Under the pieces are notes generated by a model, which did not search any database, was not told where the DNA came from, and worked only from the letters and a program-made list of their open reading frames with translations. Source: an uncultured Lachnospiraceae bacterium (GTDB taxonomy: Bacteria > Bacillota > Clostridia > Lachnospirales > Lachnospiraceae). Taken from it: DNA of 61,048 nt. Each line of letters begins with the position of its first letter. The stretch's first letter is position 1. The stretch is taken from assembly GCA_947593735.1 (NCBI GenBank), contig CANQDT010000013.1, positions 1 through 61,048 of the forward strand, written 5' to 3'. This document shows, piece after piece, positions 1 through 9,048 of this stretch. A program made the translations under genes and the position numbers.

Positions 1-3000
1 ACGGCGGTGGAAGCGGAACCTGTGGAGACAGGGGACGCGGGAACGGAGGCAGGGATCGCGCCGATCGCGTTCCCGAATGATATCGACCCGGACGCGCAGA
101 TGGATGAGATCGTGGAAGATGGGATCCGCGAACTTTCCACGGTAGATAAAAGCCAGTTTATCGAAGAAAGCCAGGTCATAAAAAAAGAGACGGCGTTTGC
201 GGTTCCCGTACTTGATACGATGACCAGAAGCGGTAAGTCTTTTGTCAATACGGCATATTGGAGCAGCGACCATCAAAAGGGATGGACGCTTGGCAGGGGA
301 CGCTATGTCTGGCTTATGTTTGATCTGTCGGAAGAACTGAAGGATCCGGAATTGGAGGGACTCGATTTTGTTGCGGCGAATGTGAGAGTGACGCACCGTT
401 ACAGCAGAACGGCAGGAGATACTTATAAAGTGCGTTATATACCGGATAATTCGTGGAATGTGCAGTCGGACGGAGATTGGACCGGGAAAAAGATCACATA
501 CAATTCTGTTTCCAGTATTTTTTCCTCTGGGACGGATGTTGGCGCCGGCGTTGCAAAAGGAAACAGTACGGCAATGACGACGAATCTCCTTCCGGCAAAC
601 GGGCTGACGGAACAGAAATTGGGCGCAGACGGGATCGTATCGCTTTGCCTGTATGGAGAACAGGAAGGAACCGGAGCGGACATCGCGTCCTGCGATCTCA
701 CCGAGGCAAATAATTATGGTCAGCCTTTGATCGAGGGATATCAGCCCGGATTGCAATTTGTTTATTCCAATGCCGGTTATGAACAGCTGAACTATATGGA
801 GAATAAACCGGTCGTTTTAAGTAAGATCAGGGACCTGATCGGCAAATATGACGGGATGGCGCTCTCCGGCGCGCTGACGTTGGATGGAGATGAGAACGGG
901 GTTGCGGTAAGCTATTCGGTGGACGACGCATCCCAAAAATGGATTTCCGTTGAAGGGAACGAGTGCGCGGTTACCCGTCCGACTGCGGACGAAGGCGATC
1001 AGGATGTCATGTTGACGGTGACGGCCCAGAAAGCCGGGGTCGTGCTGGCGTATGATCTGCGCATGACAGTGCTTGCGCTGGAAGCGGGGATACCGGAACC
1101 GAGAGAAGTTTCGTCTGTGGATAAAAGCCAGTTTATACCGGAAGAAACGGTTGAAACCGTACCGACCGAATACTTGCATACAAGATTTGAAACAATGACG
1201 CGTACTTCGGCAAAAGGGGAGTATGATGATCTCTCTTATTGGGATTCCGACCATCTGAAAGGATGGACGGTCGGACGGGGCAGATATCTGTATCTGCAGT
1301 TTGATCTTTCGGAAACCCTTGCCGACAGCCGGTACAAAGATCGCCATATTGTTTCCGCGAATACGCGGATCACACACCGGTATGGCAATTACGCGGGCGA
1401 TACTTATTTTGTCCGCTACATTCCGGACAATACCTGGAATCAATTTGCCGACGGAGACTGGACCGGGAAAAAAGCGACGTTCCGTTCCATGTCGAACGTG
1501 TTTGCCGGCGGTACGGATATCGGTTCGGGCAGGGCGACCGGCGTCAACAATGCGATGACGACGAACCAGCTGCCGGCGAATGGATTAAAGGATCAGAGCC
1601 TTCCGGAAGACGGGATTATTACGCTCTGCCTGTATGGAAAAGAGCTGGAAGGAACCGGGGCGGATATCGCGTCAAGCGATACGACTGTCGCCAACAACAA
1701 AAATCAACCGTTGATCGACGGCTATCAGCCGGGGCTCCAGCTTGTTTTTTCCAACGCTCCGGCGGAACAGGTCAGCTATATGGAAGCAAAGCCGTTTGTT
1801 CTTGCGCTGATCAACGAGATCATACGGCAGTACCATGGAACGGAAGTAAGCCATTCTTTCCAGCCGATGTCCGGGAGAGACGGGATGGAAGTGACCTATT
1901 CGGTCAATGACGAACAGTCGGGAAAATGGATCAGCGTCAGCGGAGATACGATCCAGGTTGTAAATCCGACCGCGGAGGAGGGCGATCAGAATGTTGTCGT
2001 TACGGTAACGGTTTCCAAAAACGGAGCCGCATATACGTGCGATATGGAACTGACGGTAAAAGCGTCGACAGTCAATACGGTCCTGCCCGATGGAGTAAGG
2101 GAGATTTCTTCGGTAGATACGACAGATTTTCTGGACGAGGATCAGATCACATATGTGGACGCGGAATATATGGACGCTGTGTTTGACACAATGACGAGGG
2201 AGGGATCTTCGTACGCGAATACATCTTACTGGAGTTCCAACCACGAAACCGGATGGACCGTCGGACGCGGGCGGTATGTCTGGCTGCAATTTGACGCCGG
2301 CGCGGTTTTGCAGGACGCCCGGTACAAAAATTATAACCTTGCCGGAGCCAGGGCGCGGATCACGCATCGGTACGGTATGACGGCGGGCGACCAGTACAAT
2401 GTGCGTTATCTTCCGGATTCTTCCTGGAACCAGAAAGTAAACGGAGACTGGAGCGGGAAAAAACTGACGCACCAATCCGGTATGGATCTGTTCCAGAGGG
2501 GAACGGATATCGGTTCCGGGACAGCAAAGGGAGAGACGGATCGGATGACGACCAATATTTTTGATGTTTCCCCTCTCATCAGCCTGATCGGTGAGGACGG
2601 GATGATCAATCTCTGCTTTTATGGGAAAAATGAGGGAACAGGCGCCGAGATCGCTTCCTGTGATCTGACCGTTGCGAACAATGGGTCTCAGCCGCTGATC
2701 GATGGGTATCGACCCGGCCTGCAGCTTACATTTACCAACGCGCCGAAGGAACAGGCGAATTATCTGATCGACCGGCCTGCAGCGCTCCGGAAGATCCGGG
2801 ATATTATCAGCCAATACAAAGATACCGGTATTTCCGCTGATTTTACGCCGATCGGCGATTCGGATATGGTGTCGGTTACGTATTCGATCCTTGATGAAGA
2901 ATCGCAGAAATGGCTTTTCCTGCAGGATGGAAAAGTCTGCGTGCGGAGACCGTCGGCAGAGGAGGGAGACCAAAGCGCGCTGCTGACCGTTACGGCGCAG

Positions 3001-6000
3001 AGAAATGAGGCGAAATTTATCTATGATATTCCCGTGACGGTCATGGCACGGCAGGCGGCTTCCCCGCTTAACGAAAAAAATCTGTCCGACCTGATCGCGT
3101 TCTGCGAGCAGACGATTGCCGAACAAAAGAACGCAGGCAATATCGCGCAGCAGGACGGACAGGGAAAAGGAGGGGCATTGTCCCCGACCCAGCTTGCCGC
3201 ATGGGAAAAACTGATTCAGGAAGCGAAGGAGTGCGATGACGTCTATGAGATGCCGGATCATATCGATCCCCTGATCAGTCAGGGCGTCGCCTTTATGGGT
3301 TCCGGCGTGATTGACAATACGATAGTATACCAGTCCAAAAACCCGTATCTTGATCTCGGCAACACGCTTGTATATTCCAAAGAGAGGGCAAAATTACAGA
3401 GCCTGGTCTGGAAAGCGAAAGCAAAACTTCTGATCGACAGGGAATTTTTCCCAAAGAGTGCCAGGGAAGCGCTGCGCGTGGAACTGGAACGCGCGGAACT
3501 GGCGCTGCAGGTCGATGAAGACGGAACAAGTATGTTGAAACTGCCGTTCACGAAAAACCGGATGTTTTATAAATCGGTGAACGACTATATGATCCGGTAC
3601 GCGACGTCTTACAAAGTTATGTTCCACAATTATTCCGGTAAAAGTACCGGATATGGACTGGAACCGGTGCTGAACTGGTATGATAAGGATGGGATTTTAT
3701 ATACGTCGCGGCAGGAAGGCGGGGATATCGACCCGGCAAAACTGCGCGCTTACGTGACGAAGCTCGTCGATAACCAGAAAGGGTTGTTTGAAAACGCAAA
3801 GACATATACCGGTGAGAAAAAGACAGGAGAAGTCGGGTCATTCCGGAAAGCGGAATATGATAAAGTCCGATCCGTCATGAAAGAGCTTGACGAGAAATTA
3901 AAGGGCGGAGACGTATATGACATTGCCAGAACCGCCGTACAATTTCTTGACGCCGCGTACGACTGCCGCATGACGATCGCGCTCTTGTCGGATGTCGATG
4001 TCGATGAAAACGGCGTTCCGCGCGGGAATATCGTTTTCAGCGGAGACGAGGTTCAGGATCTGAAACGGCGCATCCGGACAAACGACGCGCTGAAGCAGGC
4101 ATACCAGGAGATCAAAGACGGACTGAAAGGAATCAGCCTGGAAAAAACGGAGGAATATTGGGAACGCTGGAAAGCAAATGACAAAACCCTGTGGGAAGAA
4201 AATCCGGCGTTTGCGACTCCGCCTGCCAGTACCGGAGGGAAATACGGATGGGGAAGACATATCAAGGATTCCGGTGGAAAAGAATTGCCGGCGAATCTTC
4301 CGTCCGGACATACGTATACCGGAAAAGCCTATATCACCATCGAACTTGGAAAAGAAGACAACGATACGACCGGTTACAGTAACTTGGATGGCGGCGGCTG
4401 CGGAGAAGCATGGATCGATAATCTCACAATTTCCTCAGATGACGGAAACGGGAAGCTGGAACTGCCGAATCCGGATTTTGAATTTAAAGCGGTCGATGGG
4501 AACCGTCCGCTCCGATGGAAGCTGACGACAAGTGGGAACGGAGAAGGACGATGGGAAGATAAGCGTGAGAATGTATCGTCGGGCAATCGGTCCCTGTATC
4601 TGCATAATCCGGATGGAAACAGCAGCGTGACATGGACGTCCGACCCGTTTGACCTTCCGGTTTTAAGTTCCTCGGACGGATTTGACATTGTATGGAACAT
4701 AAAACAATATGGCGTGTTTGCTTCCAAGGGCGTCCAGATCAAATTTCATTTTTTGACCGAAACGGCGAATGGCCCGAGTGAAGTCGTATCCGCCCCGAAC
4801 TTCTATAACGCAAAGCAGAAACCGACCGCGCAGGGCGTCGGAGGATATCTGGTCACTCTCCAGAGGGCGGCGCTGATGGCGATGCTCGCGGAGAATGAGA
4901 CAGATCGGATCCGGTACGCAAAACTGGCAAAAGTCAATATAAACCTGTATCTGGATGAGATGAACCAGGGAATTGAGCACTGGCTGATGACCGGGGCGAG
5001 GCCGGACGGAATCGACGCGTATGGGGCTGTACAGACCGGGCGCGGGTCCGGAGCGGTCGGAACCGCTTATTCGATCATCCGATATATGACGGTCGAGGAT
5101 GGAAAACCGCTGTATACGGATGAGGAGCGGGAGGAACTGACAAGGGCGATTGATTTTAATATCCGGAATCTGAATGATATCCGTGACCGTTATCATATGA
5201 CGCATCAGGAAACGGCAAGCGGAGGCGACAACTGGAACTCGGATATGAATATGGGGGCAGCGATGCTCGGACTGGCGTTCGGAGACACGCTGGAGCACGC
5301 GAAAGCCCATATGTACAACGGGATCCGTGTAGATGAGTCCCTTTTGATGGATCTGATCAATGAGGACGGCTCCTGGCCGGAATCGGTGCGCTATCATAAC
5401 GCGGCGGTCAGCAAGCTGGCGGTACTGGCAAAGAGCCTTCGGGCGTCCACCGGGATTTATGACTGGTTTGCCGATGAGGATATCGGGTTCTACAAGGCGT
5501 TTGATTACCTGACTATGATCCAGACGCCTCGGTATGCGTCCGGCAATGCCAGTACGCCGTTTTTTGGCGATCATATGCTAAGCAGCGGGGATGAATTGTA
5601 TATGTGCGGGCTGTATTATGATGAAGTAGCGGAATCCCATCCGGAGGTGGCGCTTCGTATGTACGGCACATGGCTGAATGCCGGAAGCCCGTTTGCCGTT
5701 CTTGGAAACGAGGACAATCATATTCAGCTGCTGTTCGGTCATTCTGTGGATATCCGGCAGTATGGGGATTATAAGGAAGAACTGAAAAAGATCGGTTCGA
5801 CGGATTACGCGAAATATTTTGGGACTTATATTTTCAGAAACAATTTTATGATCAATGGAAAAGAATCCTATCTTGCCATGATGATCCAGGACAGGGCGAC
5901 CGGGCATAACCATAAGGATCAGCTCTCGTTTATCCTATATGCGGATAATGTCCCGCTGGTTGTCGATCCGGGTTCCGCGCCGAAATACTGGGGCGGGAAT

Positions 6001-7452
6001 GTGAGCAACTATACGAACAGTGAGCGTCATGCACTGGTTTCATTTTTGAAGGACGCGTCGGGAAATTCCTTTACGCAGACCGGGACGACATCGACGTTCC
6101 GTGGATTTTACAGTTCCGACAGCCTTGACATTGTCCGGGGAAGCACGAAATCATCCGGACAGCTCTACCGGGATATCGCTTTTATCAAAAACGGATTTGA
6201 GGCGTATGTGATATGGGACCAGGTGACGGGAGCCAGCTATGGGACCATGATGAATCTGCCTCTTTATACGAGGACGGAAAACGCGATAACCCGTAATGGA
6301 AATACCTTTACGGCGAAGATGTTTGGAGGGATCGACCTGGATATCACCTGCCTGAAAGGCAATTATGAAAGCGCGAAGGTCGTTACGCTGAACGCGTCCG
6401 GGAACTATATCCTGCGGGAAGATGAGAATGAGCCGAAGATCGATCATCTCCAGATCCGGAACAATGGAAACGACGGATACCTGACCGTCCTGTTCCCGCG
6501 GACAAAGCAAAGGGGACGCCTCGCGGCGGAAGAAATCGGAGAAGGGATTTATCAATTAACCCACAGCACGGGCAACAGCGTATACCTTGTTTTGAATGAA
6601 GGACAGGGGCAGAAGACCGTCACGCTTCCGGAGAAAAATCTGATCGATCTCGAGAGCCTGAATCAGAGCGAGCCAACGGTATATCGGGACGGAACGCTCA
6701 CATTAGCCGGACGTTCTATGAAGATTTTAACGTCCAAAGTTACGACAACGCAGGAAGCGGAGACGGCATCGGATGGGAAACCGACAGAAACGCCGGTTCC
6801 GTCCCGGCAGGGCGGAACGACCGGATCCGCCGCGCCCGGGGCGGCGGGAGGATCGTCGGACAACGGCGGTCAGCCGGAGCCGGGTCTGCCTGGAGGAGAG
6901 AAACCGGGAGAACAGCCGGAGGACGCCGATCTGGAGGCGGTTGTATATCGGAATCTCGCGGTTGGACAGAAAGCGCAGATCGCGTACAGCGTTTCCGGAG
7001 CGACCTCCGTTTCGTTCCGGACAAGCGATAAAAAGATCGTCTCCGTTACCCGGGACGGAATGATCAGAGCGAGAAAAGCCGGGAAAGCGGTTCTCTCTGT
7101 CTTTGTCAGAAAAGACGGAGTAACCGAAAAGCTGTCCGTCAATCTCACGGTAAAAAAGAAAAAGAAAGCGCCGGAGAATGTGCGGAAGCTGGGACGGATC
7201 CGGACGACAAAGGCGGGAACGCCGGTTATCGTAATGACAAAAGACCTGAACGTATCCGGCAGATCCAAATTCAGGATCAGAAAGAAGGATGGCGCAAAGG
7301 TATGGTACCGGTCTTCCGACACGGGCGTTGCGGCTGTATCGGAGAACGGGGTGATTACCGGAAAAGCAAAGGGAACCGCGGATATTACCGCGGGAGCGGC
7401 ATACGGAGGCGTGACCTGTAAATATCAGCTTCGCGTGACCGTGCGCGGATAG
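1..7452 (+). CDS. Secreted heparinase II/III-family polysaccharide lyase with three CBM-like repeats and Big2 domains (5' partial)
   Basis: The frame is open from base 1 and no signal peptide is visible, so the true start lies upstream; a GTG at 7 is only the first in-frame start-like codon. Counting residues from base 7, three tandem modules (about 39-358, 362-688, 692-1013) each pair a CBM-like beta-sandwich (shared GRGRYxWLxFD and ITHRYG blocks) with an atrophied Ig (aBig) domain. A FIVAR-like helical stretch follows (about 1017-1095), then a helical toroid (about 1610-1850) and a beta-sandwich carrying GHNHKDQLSF (H1967, H1969), the hallmark of heparinase II/III-type lyases. A Pro/Gly-rich linker leads to two Big2-like Ig domains (about 2312-2386 and 2415-2481). 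It probably cleaves a uronic-acid polysaccharide outside the cell. The substrate cannot be read from sequence. No LPXTG signal is present, so attachment is probably non-covalent. Confidence 0.85.
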   Translation, partial: TAVEAEPVETGDAGTEAGIAPIAFPNDIDPDAQMDEIVEDGIRELSTVDKSQFIEESQVIKKETAFAVPVLDTMTRSGKSFVNTAYWSSDHQKGWTLGRGRYVWLMFDLSEELKDPELEGLDFVAANVRVTHRYSRTAGDTYKVRYIPDNSWNVQSDGDWTGKKITYNSVSSIFSSGTDVGAGVAKGNSTAMTTNLLPANGLTEQKLGADGIVSLCLYGEQEGTGADIASCDLTEANNYGQPLIEGYQPGLQFVYSNAGYEQLNYMENKPVVLSKIRDLIGKYDGMALSGALTLDGDENGVAVSYSVDDASQKWISVEGNECAVTRPTADEGDQDVMLTVTAQKAGVVLAYDLRMTVLALEAGIPEPREVSSVDKSQFIPEETVETVPTEYLHTRFETMTRTSAKGEYDDLSYWDSDHLKGWTVGRGRYLYLQFDLSETLADSRYKDRHIVSANTRITHRYGNYAGDTYFVRYIPDNTWNQFADGDWTGKKATFRSMSNVFAGGTDIGSGRATGVNNAMTTNQLPANGLKDQSLPEDGIITLCLYGKELEGTGADIASSDTTVANNKNQPLIDGYQPGLQLVFSNAPAEQVSYMEAKPFVLALINEIIRQYHGTEVSHSFQPMSGRDGMEVTYSVNDEQSGKWISVSGDTIQVVNPTAEEGDQNVVVTVTVSKNGAAYTCDMELTVKASTVNTVLPDGVREISSVDTTDFLDEDQITYVDAEYMDAVFDTMTREGSSYANTSYWSSNHETGWTVGRGRYVWLQFDAGAVLQDARYKNYNLAGARARITHRYGMTAGDQYNVRYLPDSSWNQKVNGDWSGKKLTHQSGMDLFQRGTDIGSGTAKGETDRMTTNIFDVSPLISLIGEDGMINLCFYGKNEGTGAEIASCDLTVANNGSQPLIDGYRPGLQLTFTNAPKEQANYLIDRPAALRKIRDIISQYKDTGISADFTPIGDSDMVSVTYSILDEESQKWLFLQDGKVCVRRPSAEEGDQSALLTVTAQRNEAKFIYDIPVTVMARQAASPLNEKNLSDLIAFCEQTIAEQKNAGNIAQQDGQGKGGALSPTQLAAWEKLIQEAKECDDVYEMPDHIDPLISQGVAFMGSGVIDNTIVYQSKNPYLDLGNTLVYSKERAKLQSLVWKAKAKLLIDREFFPKSAREALRVELERAELALQVDEDGTSMLKLPFTKNRMFYKSVNDYMIRYATSYKVMFHNYSGKSTGYGLEPVLNWYDKDGILYTSRQEGGDIDPAKLRAYVTKLVDNQKGLFENAKTYTGEKKTGEVGSFRKAEYDKVRSVMKELDEKLKGGDVYDIARTAVQFLDAAYDCRMTIALLSDVDVDENGVPRGNIVFSGDEVQDLKRRIRTNDALKQAYQEIKDGLKGISLEKTEEYWERWKANDKTLWEENPAFATPPASTGGKYGWGRHIKDSGGKELPANLPSGHTYTGKAYITIELGKEDNDTTGYSNLDGGGCGEAWIDNLTISSDDGNGKLELPNPDFEFKAVDGNRPLRWKLTTSGNGEGRWEDKRENVSSGNRSLYLHNPDGNSSVTWTSDPFDLPVLSSSDGFDIVWNIKQYGVFASKGVQIKFHFLTETANGPSEVVSAPNFYNAKQKPTAQGVGGYLVTLQRAALMAMLAENETDRIRYAKLAKVNINLYLDEMNQGIEHWLMTGARPDGIDAYGAVQTGRGSGAVGTAYSIIRYMTVEDGKPLYTDEEREELTRAIDFNIRNLNDIRDRYHMTHQETASGGDNWNSDMNMGAAMLGLAFGDTLEHAKAHMYNGIRVDESLLMDLINEDGSWPESVRYHNAAVSKLAVLAKSLRASTGIYDWFADEDIGFYKAFDYLTMIQTPRYASGNASTPFFGDHMLSSGDELYMCGLYYDEVAESHPEVALRMYGTWLNAGSPFAVLGNEDNHIQLLFGHSVDIRQYGDYKEELKKIGSTDYAKYFGTYIFRNNFMINGKESYLAMMIQDRATGHNHKDQLSFILYADNVPLVVDPGSAPKYWGGNVSNYTNSERHALVSFLKDASGNSFTQTGTTSTFRGFYSSDSLDIVRGSTKSSGQLYRDIAFIKNGFEAYVIWDQVTGASYGTMMNLPLYTRTENAITRNGNTFTAKMFGGIDLDITCLKGNYESAKVVTLNASGNYILREDENEPKIDHLQIRNNGNDGYLTVLFPRTKQRGRLAAEEIGEGIYQLTHSTGNSVYLVLNEGQGQKTVTLPEKNLIDLESLNQSEPTVYRDGTLTLAGRSMKILTSKVTTTQEAETASDGKPTETPVPSRQGGTTGSAAPGAAGGSSDNGGQPEPGLPGGEKPGEQPEDADLEAVVYRNLAVGQKAQIAYSVSGATSVSFRTSDKKIVSVTRDGMIRARKAGKAVLSVFVRKDGVTEKLSVNLTVKKKKKAPENVRKLGRIRTTKAGTPVIVMTKDLNVSGRSKFRIRKKDGAKVWYRSSDTGVAAVSENGVITGKAKGTADITAGAAYGGVTCKYQLRVTVRG

Positions 7453-7471
7453 GGATCCCGATAACGGAAAA

Positions 7472-7519
7472 GAAGGAAGGACCAGGACGGAGAAAAACCG
7501 GAGCGGTCCTCCTTTTTTT
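7472..7519 (+). terminator. Rho-independent terminator after the lyase gene
   Basis: An AGGACC/GGTCCT stem, extended by GAAGG/CCTCC-type pairing, is followed by a run of seven T. It lies 20 bases after the lyase stop. Confidence 0.8.
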
Positions 7520-7521
7520 CA

Positions 7522-7550
7522 TTGAATGGCGGGCGCAACCCTGCTATAAT
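7522..7550 (+). promoter_or_regulatory. SigA promoter of the D,D-carboxypeptidase gene
   Basis: TTGAAT at 7522-7527 and TATAAT at 7545-7550 are separated by exactly 17 bases, just downstream of the preceding terminator. Confidence 0.8.
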
Positions 7551-7633
7551 AACTCAGAAAGAATGAGTTTGCATCCGCGGGGACCGTTCGATGAGAACGG
7601 ACGGCAGCGGAAAGAAAATGGGAGGAATACGTT

Positions 7634-8911
7634 ATGATGGAACAGATAAAAAGGAGGCTTCAGATCGGAGCCATGACGGTGATAACCGTTTTTCTGCTGG
7701 CGGCGACGGCGGCGCAGGCGAAGGAAGTGCCGTTTGCCACAAAGTCCCACGCTTATGTCGTGATGGACGCCAATTCGGGGAAGATCCTGTATAAAAAGAA
7801 ACCGAATAAACAGATCTATCCGGCGAGCACGGCAAAGTTGATGACGGCGGTGATCGCCATGGAGAACAATGATCCGGATAAAGTCTTTACGATCCGGCAG
7901 TCGGATTACGACGAACTTCCGTCAGATATCCAGCATTTGAATCTTCCGATCGGGCAGAGGTATTCGCTGAATGAGCTGCTTCATACGATGCTGATTTTTT
8001 CGGATGGGAGTTCCGCGCTGACGCTGTCCCATCAGACGACCGGGAGCGAGCCGGAATTTCTCCGGTTGATGAACAAGAAGGCGCAGGATCTCGGGCTGCC
8101 GCATACGACCTATGATAATCCCATCGGCATGGATATCGGAAACAACTACCATCATACGCGCACGACCGCGAAAGAGATGGCAAAGCTCACACGCTACGCG
8201 ATGGGAAAACAGCTCATTCGGGAGATTGTGGCAAAACCCGCCTATCAGCTTCCTTCCAAAACCGGAGGAAGCGGAATTGATATCCAGAATACGAACCTGT
8301 TTTATTCCACAAGGAGCGATTACCGGAAGGATTTGTTTACGATAATCGGAACCAAGACAGGGACGACCAACGCGGCGGGCTTTGTCCTGATCGCGACGGC
8401 GGTGGACGAGCATGGGCATGAGGTCATTTGCGCTTATTTTGGAAAGAAATCCTCGCAAAACACCTATTCTGCCGTGAACCGGATCCTGACCTACACGTTC
8501 CGCACCCATAAAAAAGGAGAACTGGATCTCTCCGACGGATGTTATGATATGAGAGATTCCGAATACGCGGATCTGGTGAATCAATACCTGGAAAACGGAT
8601 CGGTCGAGCCTTTGGAGGACGGAGGGTTCCATCCGGATGATCCGGCGACGGAAGAAGAATTTCTGAATGTATGGAACAAGATCACCGGACAGAAAATGCA
8701 GGGCGGCAACGCGAAAACGATCACGGTGGAACGGCTGAAACAGCTGTATTTTATCGCCAATCCGGTAACCGGGTACCAGAACAGCGCGGAAAAAACGGAG
8801 ATGGAACAAACGATATGGGAACAGAAAGCGCCGGAGGAATATAGGAACAATCCGGGGCATTGCCTGACAAGGCTTGACATGGTCCGGATCGCGGATCATA
8901 TGAAAAAATGA
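7634..8911 (+). CDS. Serine-type D-alanyl-D-alanine carboxypeptidase (peptidase S11) with degenerate SLH-like tail
   Basis: A penicillin-binding D,D-carboxypeptidase that would trim the terminal D-Ala of peptidoglycan pentapeptides outside the membrane. A signal peptide ends near residue 29 (AAQA). The SxxK motif is S65-T-A-K68 and the KTG motif is K241-T-G243. The position of the usual SxN motif reads S123-D-G125, so the Asn is missing, which may lower or change activity. After the catalytic domain, residues about 330-425 include FHPDDPATEEEF, reminiscent of an S-layer homology repeat. ATG at 7634 is preceded by GGAGG and a 17-spaced promoter. It is monocistronic, between a terminator and the next promoter. 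Confidence 0.88.
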   Translation: MMEQIKRRLQIGAMTVITVFLLAATAAQAKEVPFATKSHAYVVMDANSGKILYKKKPNKQIYPASTAKLMTAVIAMENNDPDKVFTIRQSDYDELPSDIQHLNLPIGQRYSLNELLHTMLIFSDGSSALTLSHQTTGSEPEFLRLMNKKAQDLGLPHTTYDNPIGMDIGNNYHHTRTTAKEMAKLTRYAMGKQLIREIVAKPAYQLPSKTGGSGIDIQNTNLFYSTRSDYRKDLFTIIGTKTGTTNAAGFVLIATAVDEHGHEVICAYFGKKSSQNTYSAVNRILTYTFRTHKKGELDLSDGCYDMRDSEYADLVNQYLENGSVEPLEDGGFHPDDPATEEEFLNVWNKITGQKMQGGNAKTITVERLKQLYFIANPVTGYQNSAEKTEMEQTIWEQKAPEEYRNNPGHCLTRLDMVRIADHMKK

Positions 8912-8989
8912 TCCGGCGCGGCGGCTGCCAAATGCGCCGCGGGATGGGAAATTCCGCAGAAAAAGGAAGATTATCTTGAAGAATTACCA

Positions 8990-9019
8990 TTGATGGGAAA
9001 AAGCGCCGGATGATATAGT
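8990..9019 (+). promoter_or_regulatory. Promoter of the GH42 operon (extended -10)
   Basis: TTGATG at 8990-8995 and TATAGT at 9014-9019 have an 18-base spacer, with a TG one base upstream of the -10 (9011-9012). Confidence 0.6.
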
Positions 9020-9048
9020 GAGGGAAAAAGAGAAAGGAAGACAGAACA

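Noticed and set aside
1672-3261. Long open frame (529 codons) on the minus strand
   Set aside because: It lies fully antisense to the lyase repeats, has no ribosome site or recognisable domain, and reflects the third-position bias of the real gene.
8915-8945. GC-rich CGCGGCG/CGCCGCG hairpin after the carboxypeptidase gene as a terminator
   Set aside because: The stem is good but no T run follows, so termination is not supported.
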